From Trichobilharzia regenti (lineage: Eukaryota; Platyhelminthes; Trematoda; Strigeidida; Schistosomatidae): 64,000 bases of DNA. The notes beneath the pieces were generated by a model, which did no database searches, was not told the origin of the DNA, and worked only from the letters and a program-made list of their open reading frames with translations. Below are positions 10,797-22,929 of the stretch, piece by piece. Position 1 is the first letter of the stretch. Each line of letters starts with the position of its first letter. The stretch is taken from the NCBI GenBank assembly GCA_944472135.2, contig OX235262.1:63550887-63614886 (forward strand). The letters run 5' to 3'. A program made the position numbers and the translations under genes.

Positions 10797-11299
10797 TTAT
10801 TATTATTCCCTTGAGTCTCTAGTGGAACATAGGGCTTCACCAAAACACGTTTATTTCGCTATATTCTCTCTAGTCCTGCTTAGCTGACTACAGAACTTCC
10901 CATAAGCTTTCACATCCCCTTCAAAAAATCTCCTCCATTTCACCCTTGAACCCACGGTCAAGTCTTCATTCCCCACTAAGGTTCCAATTGAAGGCTTGCC
11001 TGGCTGATGATATGACTCAATGGTCTCTTCAGCACTTTCTTTTTCTTCTGCGTATTTGTTGGGTAGTAGATTTTTGGTTAGCTTGTTGACAGAGTTCCTT
11101 GTTGTTAATTCTTTTTAACCGATCATCTAATCTTCAGTATTGAGCAAGGATAGGTGTCGATGAGTGTCCGCAGCTTGTTCAAAATAATTTCCGTGAAGTG
11201 CACCAAGTCTCTCAACCATTTAGGAGCACTAACTTGATATTAGTGTTGAAAATTGAAATCTCACTCCTGAGTACATTAGATTTCCACACTGATTTCAGA

Positions 11300-12120
11300 T
11301 CCTACCGCCGACATCTTCATCCATGCTCTGGTTTGTATTTTAAATTATGCTGCTAAATAAGTGAAATAGACGGCTTCTTTTAGAATTCTCCAGTTGATGA
11401 TGTTTGCTACACATTGTTGTTGATGTTGATCGAATATCTTCATCACATCTGTTTTCTCCATGTTCACCTCCATTACATTTTTCCTTCACTACCTCTTCTA
11501 CCAACTTCTGGTTTTCGTTTGCAGATCTTAGAATCTGTAAGACATAAGACACAAATTATCCACGAAATTCAAATCTTTCCCTATTTTCTCGTTGGTCAAA
11601 CGTATGCTTTTCTTCTCGCTCATTCACAGTCTTTTGAATGATCTAGTACACCACTATGAGGAAGATTACAGGTGATAGTAGACAGACCTGTCCTGCTCCT
11701 CTCTTTACTTCATACGCTTCACTTATCTTTCCTTTATGAATCAAGCGACATTTGGCATCATCACACAGCTGCTGAAAGAGGTTTATATAGGTTTTGGGCA
11801 CTCCATTGTATTGAGGAAGTTTCCAAATTAATTTACGGTCGACAATAACGAAGGTCTTTTCAAAGTCACTGAATTTTAGGTACGGAGTTGACTGTCATTC
11901 TAGGTTCGTTTCGGTGATAATATGTAGTGTTGCAATCTAATCCCCAAATGATTTGCTTTTCCTGGATCCAGCCTCTTCTGGGAGGATGTTTCCAGCTGAG
12001 GCATCTTCTAGTCTCTTCACTTCGATGCGGCTTAATATTTTGAATGATTCTGAGCCAGTTATTGTACAGGCTTAATAAACCCTTCTTAGGTATTTTGATA
12101 AGGTAGTCCTTATTCCAATC
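11300..12120 (-). pseudogene. RTE reverse transcriptase remnant
   Basis: Minus-strand translation shows the RTE pattern in shifting frames: a W-KLPQYNGVPKTYINLFQQL-like stretch near 11770-11830, a VKRGAGQVCLLSPVIFLIV-like stretch (RT motif of the RQGCLLSP type) near 11670-11730, and the DDIC-type block with KLVEEV near 11420-11540. Several indels break the frame, so it cannot encode a working enzyme. Confidence 0.7.
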
Positions 12121-12283
12121 AATATATACCTCTCATTTCCTCCAAGCCTGCTGCGATAGTGAAATTAGCATGTCCACTTAGGGCCCTAGGTCCTTTTTCA
12201 TATCTTTTGAGAGAATTAAATGTACTTCTGTTATTTTCCAAGTCTGCTTTCCGCATTTTCTGACATTCAAGACTTTTGCTTTT

Positions 12284-12480
12284 CAGGATTTCATCATGAG
12301 CTGACATTAGTTAGAGAACCATTGGAAAACCTGGGAGTACTGGACAGCTATTTCGTCCTTGTTTGGGGCTCTTCAGCAGTACGCACCCACCGGGATTCGA
12401 ATCCCGGACGAAACAGCTGTCCAGTACTCCCAGGTTTTCCAATGGTTCTCTAACTAATGTCAGCTCATGATGGAATCCTG
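12284..12480. repeat. foldback (inverted-repeat) SINE carrying hammerhead sequences
   Basis: The 75-bp arms 12284-12358 and 12406-12480 are inverted copies with only two differences that I can see, around a 47-bp loop holding a B-box-like ggattcgaatccc. The left part, read on the minus strand, is a tRNA-headed SINE body with a hammerhead at 12335-12384: stem I guacug/caguac, core CUGAAGA, stem II with one C-A mismatch, GAAA, and the cleavage triplet GUC. The right arm starts exactly at the 3' strand of stem II, so the second hammerhead is a 3' half. The near-identity of the arms means the inversion is recent. It interrupts the RTE element. Confidence 0.85.
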
Positions 12481-12939
12481 AAATCAACCAAATCCCTACA
12501 AACCAACACTTAAATACTTCTGCTTTTGTTGAAGGATTCGTGTTCACTAGGAGTTCTGTGACAGCTGGTGACCATTCTGAATGAGTTGCAGATGGTTGCC
12601 GACTCAAGAATAGTTTAAAGTAATCAGCACAGCCATTCCTTTGATTAATCTCTTCCGTTATTGGTCTTCCTTCAGTTTATTCCACTGGCTTCACGCATGT
12701 TGATTTATTTCTTGACTGGGGCCTGTTTATGTGATATAGTATTCTGAGGTCTTTTTTACCTGCAGTGTGTTCTGCTACAGTAGCTAGTGTGTTGTGAAAC
12801 TGTTTTGTCTTTCATTGCACTCTTTTTCATCACTTTGTTTAGTACGCAATAGAGTTTATTCACCTACCCCTTGTTATTAATTTTTGCGTGTATTTGTCTT
12901 CTGCTTCATCATCCTTCTGTCCTCCATCAGCCTCCGGAT

Positions 12940-14014
12940 TTCCGCGGACAGCGATTCCTTGTATAGTCTCTACTTATTCCCTAAGACATCTATGTAGATT
13001 TCCCACTCTCACAGAGTTTCAGTGTTCTTCCACATAGGTCTTCTCAGTAATGTCTCAAAACTTTCAATTTTTTCCTCAAGACTGCAATGAAAGTATCCTT
13101 TATAGATTCTTCAAACAGTTTTTCGATAGTTCACTTGAGCTGTGGCTTAACTCAAAACTCTCTGATAGATTTCAGCTTGACCTTGGAAGTTCGTTGCACC
13201 AGATAATGGTCTGAGTCCACATTTGCTCCTCTTCTTGATCTTGTGTTCAGTAAGCGGAGTCTCCACTTTATCTAGATTGAGATCATTTCCGTCTGATTTT
13301 TTGTGTCCATCTGGTAGGACCCATGTCACTTTGTGTATGTCCATCGTGCTTGTAATCGCTGCCTTTAATCACAAGATCATTAAAAGAGCAGAATTTCACA
13401 AAAGATTTCCGTCCTCGTCCATTTCACCAATGCACCTCAACCCATGATGACTTATCTTCCTGAATTGTCTCATCCAATTTTGACAGGCGTTAGCACTACT
13501 ACTCAAGATTTTGATGCCGCATTTCATCCCCTTGACCACACTGTTTTCAGATGTCTGCAGAAATTTCTCTTCTCTTGGCGTGTGTTGTTTGTAGGCGCGT
13601 AGCATCGGATAATTGTAAAATTCTACCTTTTGAACTGAATCCTGATGACATTATCCTAGAGAATGTTTGTTTCCTATGTAAAAGAGCTTCGGCCGCTGTT
13701 GGTGACATCACAGTAGCCACTCCGTCAGTGTACTCGTGGTAGTAGATTATTAACTCCGCAGCTAATAATTTGGGGAGTACACATCAATTCCACCTGCTCT
13801 CACAGATTCTTAGAACTTCTATGCCATATCTTCTCATTCCTTTTGCAGCTTGAGAGGCATTTACAGCTTCAAACATGGTGTGGACATTGCATTTGCCTAT
13901 ACATTCTTTTGCTTTCATTAGAATAAGACACTGGTTTACTGGCTTTCCAAAGGCTTTCACTGGCCAGGGTCTTTCGTACTCCAAAATTCCAGCGAATTCC
14001 AGTTCACTTTCCAT
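12940..14014 (-). pseudogene. RTE endonuclease remnant
   Basis: Near 13800-13900 the minus strand gives GKCNVHTMFEAVNASQAAKG followed by MRRYGIEVLRICESRWN, matching the start of the apurinic-type endonuclease of RTE elements (WNVRTM ... EM-RY-LE-LGI-E--W). Further on, near 13310-13345, DIHKVTW matches the later endonuclease block. Stops and frameshifts separate the blocks. Confidence 0.7.
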
Positions 14015-14045
14015 ATTTTTCCATGTTTCAGAGTTTATGCGGCGA

Positions 14046-15896
14046 TTAGGTTGTTTTTACCCGGGTGGAGTAACATTACCATGCCCATGCCTTTCTCCAG
14101 ACATAGGATCGGTGGTGGACAAGGAAACCAGTAAAACAGATGTTATCAGTAGTAATATCCAGAATGGAAACTCCTTCATAAGCATGTTTCACCGCCCTCT
14201 GCTGAACTTGAAAAAGGCAAAAATAAGAATTTAGCTGATTAGCAGACGTTGAAGAATTGTAGTTTTTTCAGAGACTGTAAATTTTTATCATTTCCACAGC
14301 AGTTCTCATAAATTCTATTTTTGGATTTACACTACTTATAACTGATTTTCAGTAGCAACTTTAATATACTAAGTTACAACTTACGACCTGCTAATGTCAA
14401 CTGTCTTACACGTAGCAGTATTTTTTTTTCTAAATGAAAAATTGGTAACAGTTTACCCAGATGACAAGAGAAACCTAGGAAAAAAAATCTAATGAAATAT
14501 AAAAAATACTGATGCATATGACAAGTTGGGCAAATGAACTTCGAGTTAAAGTCTAAAGCCACACTCAGTTAATTACAAAGCGTAATTGACAATGTCTTGA
14601 TTTCGTTATAAATGGGGCTTGTTAGTGTGCCATTGTGACACATTGGCTTTATCACCCAAGTTTTAGCCAATTAATAACAGGCCTGAATTCTGTTCCATGT
14701 ACTTTAGTATGAATAATAATGGTACAGAATCCAATCCACACAAAAGTTGTACAGGTAGAAGAAGAAAAACAATTTCGACAAACTCTCACAAGAATGAGAT
14801 GTAGGCAATTAACGAGCCTTCCTTTAATTAGCTGTTCATCTGGATATATTTAGCGTCACAAGTTTTACTGGTGCTAACAGAAATGAAATTACCTGATCCT
14901 GGATCAAACTAGGGAGAGTAAGGTGATTGGTTGGTTGACTAATGGTCAGTATTCTTTCCATTTTTAAGCGTTCTTCTAACTTCACTCATCATTTGCGTAT
15001 GAAAAATACCAACTGGTTAATCAAGCCTATCTCAGAGAGCGTAATTATCAGAATGTTCTCCCAATATGGTACCAGTATTTTCTTCATTCCTTGAGTTCCA
15101 AGAAGAACATAGCGCATCAAGCTTGGAAGTTTTAGCAGCGGTGGTGTTATTTTTAAGGGGTGGGATTTCTAACCTCGCGCACATATCTTTCCCCTTTTCC
15201 AAACTTACTAGTGGTTGGCTGTTTCATCTGATGACCCTGACTTCCTGTATGTTTGACGAGTATTCTACGACTGGACCACTGATGCGCCTATAAATTAAAG
15301 TTATTATAGATGTATTGCGAGGTCTCTGCCATTAGATGTATAAATTCTCTGCGGGTTGAGGGCTAAAGCCCAGGATACTCCATAGTCTCATATGTCTATT
15401 GTGTCATCATTCGTAAACATCAAAACCCGGATTCATAATTGTGTAATATTCCTGTCCCATAAGCATTTCTTTGCAATTTTTCTGTTAATTTACCTCAAAT
15501 AACTTAAGGGTTAATTATAAACGAATGGATGGTAAAAAAAAATTGGGCACTTTTAGTCTAGAACTAGGTAATCGCATAATAAAAAGGCAGCGGTGAGGCC
15601 GATAATGCAATCACAAGATTTTATTTCACTTTTCTTTGGAAAACGAAACATATACATCACAACAGGCAATCTGCTTCAAATTACTGGTGACGTCTCACCT
15701 CAGACTGCCCTGTATGCTGTTGCATACAGGTTATTTATTCACGAATCAAAACTGAAAGTGACACGTAGACTAGTTCTAGTGAGGGGGAGAGCAATCATTA
15801 TTACCTTTTTCTGAATTTAAAACATTAATAATTTCGAAGAGAGGATTTAAAAATTAACTATCTAATGTACCAAGTTTTCACACATTTTCAAGTTTT
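14046..15896. other. no recognised feature
   Basis: About 1.85 kb. The plus-strand open stretches (15066-15293, 15593-15814) lack recognisable domains. No RNA gene or named repeat is seen. It may include remains of the LINE 5' region near 14046-14110. Confidence 0.35.
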
Positions 15897-16250
15897 GGTG
15901 TGCAGGAGGTTGATTGATTTCAAGTTGGATTACTAAATGACTTCATTAAGGGAACTATCGAAAACCATCATGGAGTGGTGTACAGTTGTTTTGTCCTAGT
16001 TTAAAACTGTTCACTAGTAAGCATCCTAAACCCCATCGAGAGTCGAGGGGACCCACAAGTCATAGGGTTTCTTCCCATTGGCTGAATGGTTAGCGAGTAC
16101 GCCTTGTAACCTGAAAGTTCTGGGCTTGACCTCCGGTGGGTTTATAAGTGCGTACTGCTGAAGACTCCCAAATAGGGAGGGCAAAATAGTTGTCCTGCAC
16201 TTCCTGGTTTTCAGTGGTGGTTTAACTGAAGTGAGTTTGTTATCTAACTA
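15897..16250. repeat. two hammerhead-SINE halves in inverted orientation
   Basis: 15897-16030 is a minus-strand SINE body and 16075-16250 a plus-strand copy with head (ggctgaatggttagcgag) and degenerate B box. The plus copy keeps stem I side guacug, core CUGAAGA and a perfect five-pair stem II, CUCCC with GGGAG. The consensus pair G-C has been replaced by C-G, a compensated change. Its GAAA arm has decayed to GGCAAAA. The minus copy is more worn. Confidence 0.65.
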
Positions 16251-16684
16251 GAATTTGCACAGATCAGTAGCTGGACAGCTAAATCACTAGTTCTGATGGA
16301 ATTCTATTGCTGGAGCATAAAATGAGGCCAACAAAATAGATGATACGACACTCTGGTTTACATTATTTCCGTTGCAAGTATTTGGGCCAATCAGAAGGAA
16401 AATTTAGGTCTCGGTTTTTACTCTTTCTATAACAGACATCATACTTATTTCTAGATGGACGCTTCATTCATACCTAAAGTGGTCATTACAGATGTAGACG
16501 GCTTTGCAAGTTCAGATCTCAGAATGGAACATAAGTTCCCCAAAGATTTCGGGTATAGCGTAAAACGCTTATTATGCTAAGTAAATCTATCCTCAAATAC
16601 AAATTTATGTCAAAATATACTTGTGATTGTTTATTTCAATGAATATCATCACTAAACTATAAATACAGCTAAGAATCTGTACTC

Positions 16685-17060
16685 AATGTTGTTTTTATTA
16701 TCATTATTCCTTTGGGTACCGAGTGAAATCCTTTGTAGCTGGCTCCATAATCTCTGAAAAACTTTCATCTACTCTTCACAAAATTTCCTCAATATCTCCC
16801 TCAGACCCATTTCCAACTCAGAATCCATTCAAGGGTCTGTCTGACGTATGATATCACTCAATGGTCTCCTCTTGCATATGTTCACCCATTTCCATTTCCT
16901 TCTGAGTATTTTTTGAGCAATAGGTTCTTGATTGGTTCGTTGACAGAGATCCCTGTTAATTATTCTTTCTACCTGCCCATCTGATCTTTAGTATACAGCG
17001 GAGTCAGTTGTTGATAAAAGTCTGCAACAGGTTGTTGTTCGTAGTGTACTACGAATGTAT
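16685..17060 (-). repeat. RTE LINE 3' fragment
   Basis: From tttattatcattattcctttgggtaccgag it shows the same 3' signature and following C-terminal region as the RTE element at 10797, ending near 17060. It is 5' truncated. Confidence 0.65.
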
Positions 17061-17925
17061 TCTACTCCAAATCTAGAAATTTTTGAGTATTTCATGACCT
17101 TTTAATCTTTTGCTAGTTTCCATGATATTGAAGATTTAACAGAATTATACATAAACAGAGATCATAAATATTTTTATCCCATTTTGCTTTCATTATCCTC
17201 TTGTTGAAACTGTTTCCCTTCATAGATCACGTTCAACAATACAAATATCAACCCGGATAGAAAAGAAAAAGTACAAATATGGAGTGGGGTGGTGTGGTAG
17301 TGAAGAGAAAGGAAGATAAAATAGAAATTTTAATGTAGGATTTAAGCGTTCTCTTTCGTTTGGTTTGTTTTTTTTCGATTTCAGTCTAATGAAATCCATT
17401 CCACTTTATATTTACTCATATACTTACCACCAACCATTGTGCTTTACACCCACATACACTTTATTATCGTTTTAATCAGACTGTATTCTAGCCATCTTCT
17501 TATTTCAACAGTTGATTAATTTTTTGTTATATTATCAGCCTTTGCGTGTCTTGAGTAGAAAAACAGAATGAACCAGAGGGAGACATAAAGAGAGAAAGAC
17601 AGAACAACAACTCAAACCCCTTTATTTACTATCTAATACATAACGTGACTTATAGCACTCAGTAACTAAGATTTTGGTGCTGCAAATGATGATGATGATG
17701 ATGGTATTATTTGTGACTATTCCTATTGCTATTAATACTGTCGTCGTTGTTGTCACCATTGTTATCGTTGAATATCCTGCACATTATTGACAAAGAATTT
17801 CCTTCTAAAAACAAAATAAAAACCCAGATTGATTAGGATTAAACTGTTTGCTTAAGATTTGACTTAATTTAAATGATCACAATTTCAAAGGGGAAGTTTT
17901 TTTTCATTGTTTTCCTTTACAAGTG
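17061..17925. other. no recognised feature
   Basis: AT-rich DNA with a (gat)n run at 17684-17702. No gene or known repeat is recognised. Confidence 0.35.
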
Positions 17926-18160
17926 TTGGCATGCAGGGATTTGACTGAATTCAAGTTTCCTTATGAGCTGACTTCAGCTGGACAACCATTGAAAACTAGG
18001 GTGTGCTGGACAGTAGTTTCATCCTGTCTGCTTATAAATCTTCAACAGTGTGTGCCCATGACCTCACTAGGGGCTGAAACCAGAAGCTTCATGTTACAAG
18101 GCGAGCTTATCGATCATTCAGTGGCACTTTGAATGAAGTTGGTTTGTAATCAGACTTTAA
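17926..18160 (-). repeat. hammerhead-SINE copy, decayed
   Basis: It matches the family over tail, body and head (cattcagtggcac on the plus strand near the end). On the minus strand the core is UUGAAGA and the GAAAC arm, GUC triplet and CAG after it are kept, but stem II no longer pairs. Confidence 0.6.
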
Positions 18161-19135
18161 ACTTGTTTTCCTTTTCTTGAAAAAAGGAAATTGACACTCA
18201 TGAAAATTCATCCGTTAGATTTATGAGCATTTCAATGATTTAAATATTTCAGTTAGAAAATTATTGAAAACATGTGAAGTAGAAGGAAAGTTAATTTGAT
18301 CTAGCTTAGAAGACGTCAGTAACACGTTATAATTCAGTGATCTAGTGAAGATTCAAGTCGTCTTATTTTGTAACAAAAGACAACATTCGTCAGTCATTAA
18401 TTATCCTCACACATAACTTGGTGTACCTAACTACTAGAGGGTTTTCATCAAAACTTTTTGAAGTCTAAATTACAAGTAACCAATCATGAATATCTAATGG
18501 ATAGCAATTAATTTCTTAGTTTACTGGAGATTCGACTAAAGTTTGTGTCATAAACTTATCACATTGGCGGCTGGCTTGAATCACTGAGATATCTGAATTT
18601 CCATCCAATATACTGCCTCAAATTCTATCTACTACTTATTTCTTCAATCATTTATTTATGTCCTTGGATCTCAAAATGTACTCACGCATATTTTTAATTG
18701 ACTTTCAACCTACAGAAGTGCATACCTCGGAGACGAAGGATAAATATCATAAAGGATTGATTTATACTTCAAATCGCACGGCAATACATCATACATTGTA
18801 CTATAGATTGCCATCTGGCTTGAAGACCCTGGATGAAGAGAAAATATTATACTATAAATTAAACTGAGAATTCTGTACATTATGTAAACATTCTATCCAA
18901 ACTAAAGCTATTATTATTCAAATTATTGGTTTTGCAGCAACGACCAAACACGTGCAGCAAGCGTGCATGATCTCTTAGAACACATGACAGTAAACAACAA
19001 ATTATTAATAATTATAATAATAATAATAATTTAAGATGATTTTAGGTGATAATTACAGAGAAATTCCAGTTAAAAATAACTGAAAAACGGAAATATTTAC
19101 CAGTTTAAAATATTATCTTAGTTATACCAGACTCA
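18161..19135. other. no recognised feature
   Basis: An open stretch at 18658-18867 (plus) is unassigned. An (ata)n/(aat)n run lies near 19005-19032. Confidence 0.35.
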
Positions 19136-19830
19136 CTATTGCTTACTAACAAATGTGTGTACTTTAAGAATCTTTCCAACTAATTGATTAATAGTTCGAG
19201 TTGTGCCAGCATAATAGGAATGCGACGTGAAAGTTATGAATAAAAAGAGTGTTGAGAGTTTGACAAGATTATTTTTGCCAATTTCTTGCATGGGTTCAAA
19301 TGTCCGGCAAACAAAAATGTCAACGAGTTGGTTTAGAAGCACACCACTTGCCCTACCGATAGCTTTTAGTGTCCTTTGCAATTTAGCAAAGTTTTTTTTA
19401 AATGGCCCAGTAAAGATTAAGGGGAAGTAGTAAAGGGGAAAAGGCAAAATGCAAGAAATAATGAACTGTTAAAGTCGAGGCTGATCGATACTAGACTGTC
19501 ATAACTTCCTTATGCAGAAGAGGAGACGAAATATTCTTCTAAAAACCAACGGAATATGGGAAAGATCGGAAGAAAGAAAGACATAATCCAAGATATATTT
19601 AACATTCGACTTAGTTTCAACTTCTTGTCTTGTATGATGCAAACGAACAGTTTTCAGGTCATTCTCCTTTGTGTCTGAAAGTGAAATTAACAACCTGATA
19701 TTTGGAAGAACTCAGCTTAAGGCCATTTTGATAAAGAACGGTGGCTAATTTATGATAAAGATATATATCAAACAATCTGACAGTGAATTCATCGAGGCAG
19801 TACATGTAAGAAGGAAAAATAAAAGGAGAA
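19136..19830 (-). pseudogene. non-LTR retrotransposon RT C-terminal fragment (not RTE type)
   Basis: On the minus strand a continuous set of blocks reads DEFTVRLFDIYLYHKLATVL near 19790, then VVNFTFRHKGENDLKTVRLH, then FLSSDLSHIPLVFRRI, then KKNFAKLQRTLKAIGRASGV and NQLVDIFVCRTFEPMQEIGK. This is the region behind the RT active site of CR1/jockey-like LINEs. There is no intact frame: two frames are needed and the 5' part is missing. It differs from the RTE family that dominates the window. Confidence 0.65.
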
Positions 19831-20408
19831 GGAGCAGTGCATTGAGGGACCTTCCTTTATATACAGTGTGCAGCTTTCTGTCAGAAAAATAAGCATGCAA
19901 CAGTTATCACTATAGAATCATCAAACCACACGCATTACATTTGGCTTATCGTTGAATCCATAGTCACGTACATGGTTGTTAGTCAAACCAAAGTGATCTA
20001 CATATTGGCTAGCAAACACCATTGCATGACGCTAGTGATTTCCGATTACTCATATCAACCGTAACTATACACCATCCTGGTATTTTGATTGCTTTGTCGA
20101 CTGTCATTCATGATATCAAGTAGACAGCGTACTATGATCTAAAATGTGTTAGTTTCCAAAGGAAACTGTGGTGAATTCTCACCAAGACCTACGTAATATA
20201 CAAATGATGAATTTGATTCCACTTACAATAGAGATTTTTAATTCTTAGATTAGCCATCAATGAATTCGAAAACATTATTTCAATAGGGTTGTGTTGGATA
20301 AATAACCTAGTTTGCCTGAGTCAAATATCTAAAGCTCTGACAGTCCTATATAGTCAAAGATATCAGTGAGTGCCTGGTTCTTTTAGCTCTTGATGTAAAC
20401 TGCTACTT
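19831..20408. other. no recognised feature
   Basis: Nothing recognised in this 580-bp stretch. Confidence 0.3.
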
Positions 20409-20590
20409 GTGCGTCGGTGGCACGGCGGTTAGGACTCTCGCCGACCATGCACATGGTTCGGAGTTCGATCGTCTGCCGACGCACACCTGATATCTATGGT
20501 CGGCCTGCAAAATTTGGGCTACCGATATCCATGCTGAAAATTCCATACCTGTACCAAAAATAAGCTGTGGAATTAAGCTGTAATAAAAAA
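20409..20590 (+). repeat. tRNA-derived SINE with short unique tail
   Basis: The head gtgcgtcggtggcacggcgg, then ttaggactctcgcc and ggagttcgatc, is tRNA-like with A and B boxes. It is followed by a tail (tatggtcggcctgcaaaatt, gctgaaaattccatacctgt) shared with the copy nested in the Penelope fragment at 30691-30884. Confidence 0.75.
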
Positions 20591-21599
20591 AATGTTGGTT
20601 TACAGGGATTTAATTGGGTACAGGATTTCATCATGGTGGGATTACCATTACTATTACCGTTTATTACTTGCTCTGCCATCTACAGTGATAATGAAACGTT
20701 CAAAGTTAAATATTAAGAGAGAATAAACATTGAAGACAAAGGAAATTAATCACTTAGACAAGCGTATGTATAAAATAAAGACTTGATAATAATACCTGGG
20801 TGTATATTTGACATTTGATCATTTTCTCTATATTTTTACTAGTGTCTGTGTGATCAACTAAATTTGAGGGTCTTCTTCTTGATCCTCATTTGTATACATA
20901 TACACAAATACAAACACGCTTATTTTTTTAATTCACATTAATTCATATAAGTACAGAAATTGAAAATTGTTTGAAAACGAAAGTGAATTTGCATACTGCC
21001 CACAGTTTCATGGTAAAGGAAAGTGAAACTGTCTTACAATAGAAAAAATATTTATAAATCTAAATTAATTTACTGGATAAGACATGACTTGAAAACTTTT
21101 ACTTTTTACTGTTCGGTAAAACTCAAATTTGAGCAGGTACTTAAACACGCACGCACACACACACACACACGAGCATACATCTCAATATATATTCCACTTT
21201 TTATTACATTTCTGGATAGAACCAGTGGATAAGAGTTATACTTTGATATGGGTAAATGAGTCAAAAAGAAAATCATTGAACACTTCAGTTTCAAGTGTCA
21301 ACGCTGTCATATTCCTAGTGAAATTTTTAATCAAGTAAAATCATAGAAATAAGGAGGATACAAATGAGAGGAAATAAATATTTCCCACTCACCTGCATGC
21401 TATAAACAAAAATAAGTGGAAATTAATTAATGTAGCACTTCTTTTTGAAATAGCCAACAAACACAAAATATGTAACCAGTTGATCAGCTGAATTATTTAC
21501 TTAGGACGCGTGGTTCAGTCGGCGTATGTTCCCTACTGGTCAAACAGAAATATCATAATTTCACAATGCTGACGTTTTTGGTTAGACTAGGACCCCATA
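20591..21599. other. no gene recognised; contains a (CA)n microsatellite
   Basis: AT-rich DNA. The run near 21145-21171 is (ca)n/(cacg). Open stretches crossing it are by-products of the repeat. Confidence 0.4.
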
Positions 21600-21835
21600 T
21601 TCTATCTTCTTATCTTATCCCTTTGCATAGGGCTTCAAGCTTAAGCTTTGAAGTTTCAATGATATTGGTATTTTTTTTTTACGAGATGAGGTTACTATCC
21701 TCATGCCTAGCCTTTCCTCTTTACTAGGCTTTCTGTCATCTGAACGAGGTAAAACATTGCATCGGGCGACCCAAATGCTTGGTTGACCATTGTCCTACCA
21801 CAGTACCACCGACGCAAGGGACCCCATACCAGCTG
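21600..21835 (-). repeat. tRNA-Gly-type SINE
   Basis: Read on the minus strand it has a tRNA-like head (ggtactgtggtaggacaatg), the family middle part (cctagtaaagaggaaagg) and a tail gaagccctatg that resembles the RTE 3' end. One of eight copies found in this window. Confidence 0.7.
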
Positions 21836-21984
21836 TTTAAAATACCGTAAGAGGTTCACACTAGATGGTTAATTTACCCTAGTTATGTCTTATTTAACAG
21901 GTATCATTTGGATTTTGATATTTTACCCTGCGGATAAGAGTGATCAGAGTGCTTTTTTGGTAAACATATGTCAGTGAGCAAAAA

Positions 21985-22310
21985 GAAGCTCTTACTACGA
22001 AACAACTAAGAACCTACCACCCAACATATGCAGAAGAAAATGGAGATGGACTGGACATGCGCTGAGGAGACGGTTCAGTGATATCATGCGCATGGTAGGT
22101 ACTGTAGTAGAATCCGAATTATAAACGACGAGTGCGGCATGGGTCTGAGGGTGACATGAAGAAGATTGTGTAAGGAAGAAATGAAATCTTATAGGTAATC
22201 ATGGAGCCGACTGAGAAAGACTGCAGGGAACAGAGTGCATGAAGATGTGCTTCTGAAACTCTATATTTCACTAGAAATCCAAGGGAATAATAATAATAGT
22301 ATAGAAATTC
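21985..22310 (+). repeat. RTE LINE 3' fragment
   Basis: The plus strand encodes RRKWRWTGHAL (from agaagaaaatggagatggac) and runs to the 3' end at ccaagggaataataataata. This is the same terminal region as the other RTE fragments, in opposite orientation. Confidence 0.7.
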
Positions 22311-22329
22311 TAACCACATACACGTCTAA

Positions 22330-22690
22330 ATATTTAAACTTATGGTCTAACTACGATTGTATCCCAGTAAAACTCGGAAATAGATCACATCACTTTTAAG
22401 GTCAGAGAGCTATTTGATAATGTCACTGAATTATTAAAGGTAACTCTACACTAAACAAAGGACTAAACACATTACACTAGTTACTAACAAGTATCTAATG
22501 AAAGAATCTGATACAGTCCTACAGGAGGTCAGTCACTATTCCTAACAGCCCAGTGGTAAAGTCTCTGAGTGCATCGCTAGGTGACATGGGTTCGAGTCAC
22601 AGAAGGGAAAACAATTCCTCTAAGATTTCAGATACGCTTCTTAGTGATTGACTTCAACCATCTTATATCATACATTTAGTCCCCTTAATG
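22330..22690 (+). repeat. third SINE family (cagtggtaa head)
   Basis: A tRNA-like head, cccagtggtaaagtctctga with B box gggttcgagtc, is shared with 33860-34240 and 54160-54690. The upstream part (caaaggactaaacacattac) is also shared. Confidence 0.6.
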
Positions 22691-22929
22691 AATTTGAACA
22701 ATGCAAGAACTACAGTTTTAGCAGAATAAAATGGTACCATCTTTTATTTCGTTGCCTTCTCGTCAGCTGCTTACATGGCAAAGACATTATTAAATATATC
22801 TACAACAACAATTTTAACATACTTGCACAGAGTTAAGTTTAAACAAAAATCAATCGATCAATATACTCATACACTAAAAAATATACATATATAAATATGC
22901 AATATTAACCACTATTCCGAACAATAATA

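Larger units (their letters stand above)
10797..14045 (-). mobile_element. near full-length, decayed RTE-clade LINE (SR2/Perere-3-like)
   Basis: The 3' end at about 10797 is a (taat)n-type run followed, on the plus strand, by the cccttgag, then ggaacatagggcttc signature shared with at least eight other fragments in this window. Reading on the minus strand from about 14045, endonuclease-like sequence comes first (pseudogene 12940-14014), then RT sequence (11300-12120), then the C-terminal LLYGSE-type part. About 3.2 kb, close to the usual RTE length. There are many stops and frameshifts. A foldback SINE is inserted at 12284-12480, so the LINE is older than that insertion. Confidence 0.75.

Noticed and set aside
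12220..12607. Overlapping open stretches on both strands at 12220-12453 and 12311-12607
   Set aside because: They mirror each other because of the inverted repeat 12284-12480.
17923..18132. Open stretch as a small gene
   Set aside because: It lies entirely within a hammerhead-SINE copy.
21106..21338. His/Thr-rich open stretches
   Set aside because: Translated (CA)n microsatellite.
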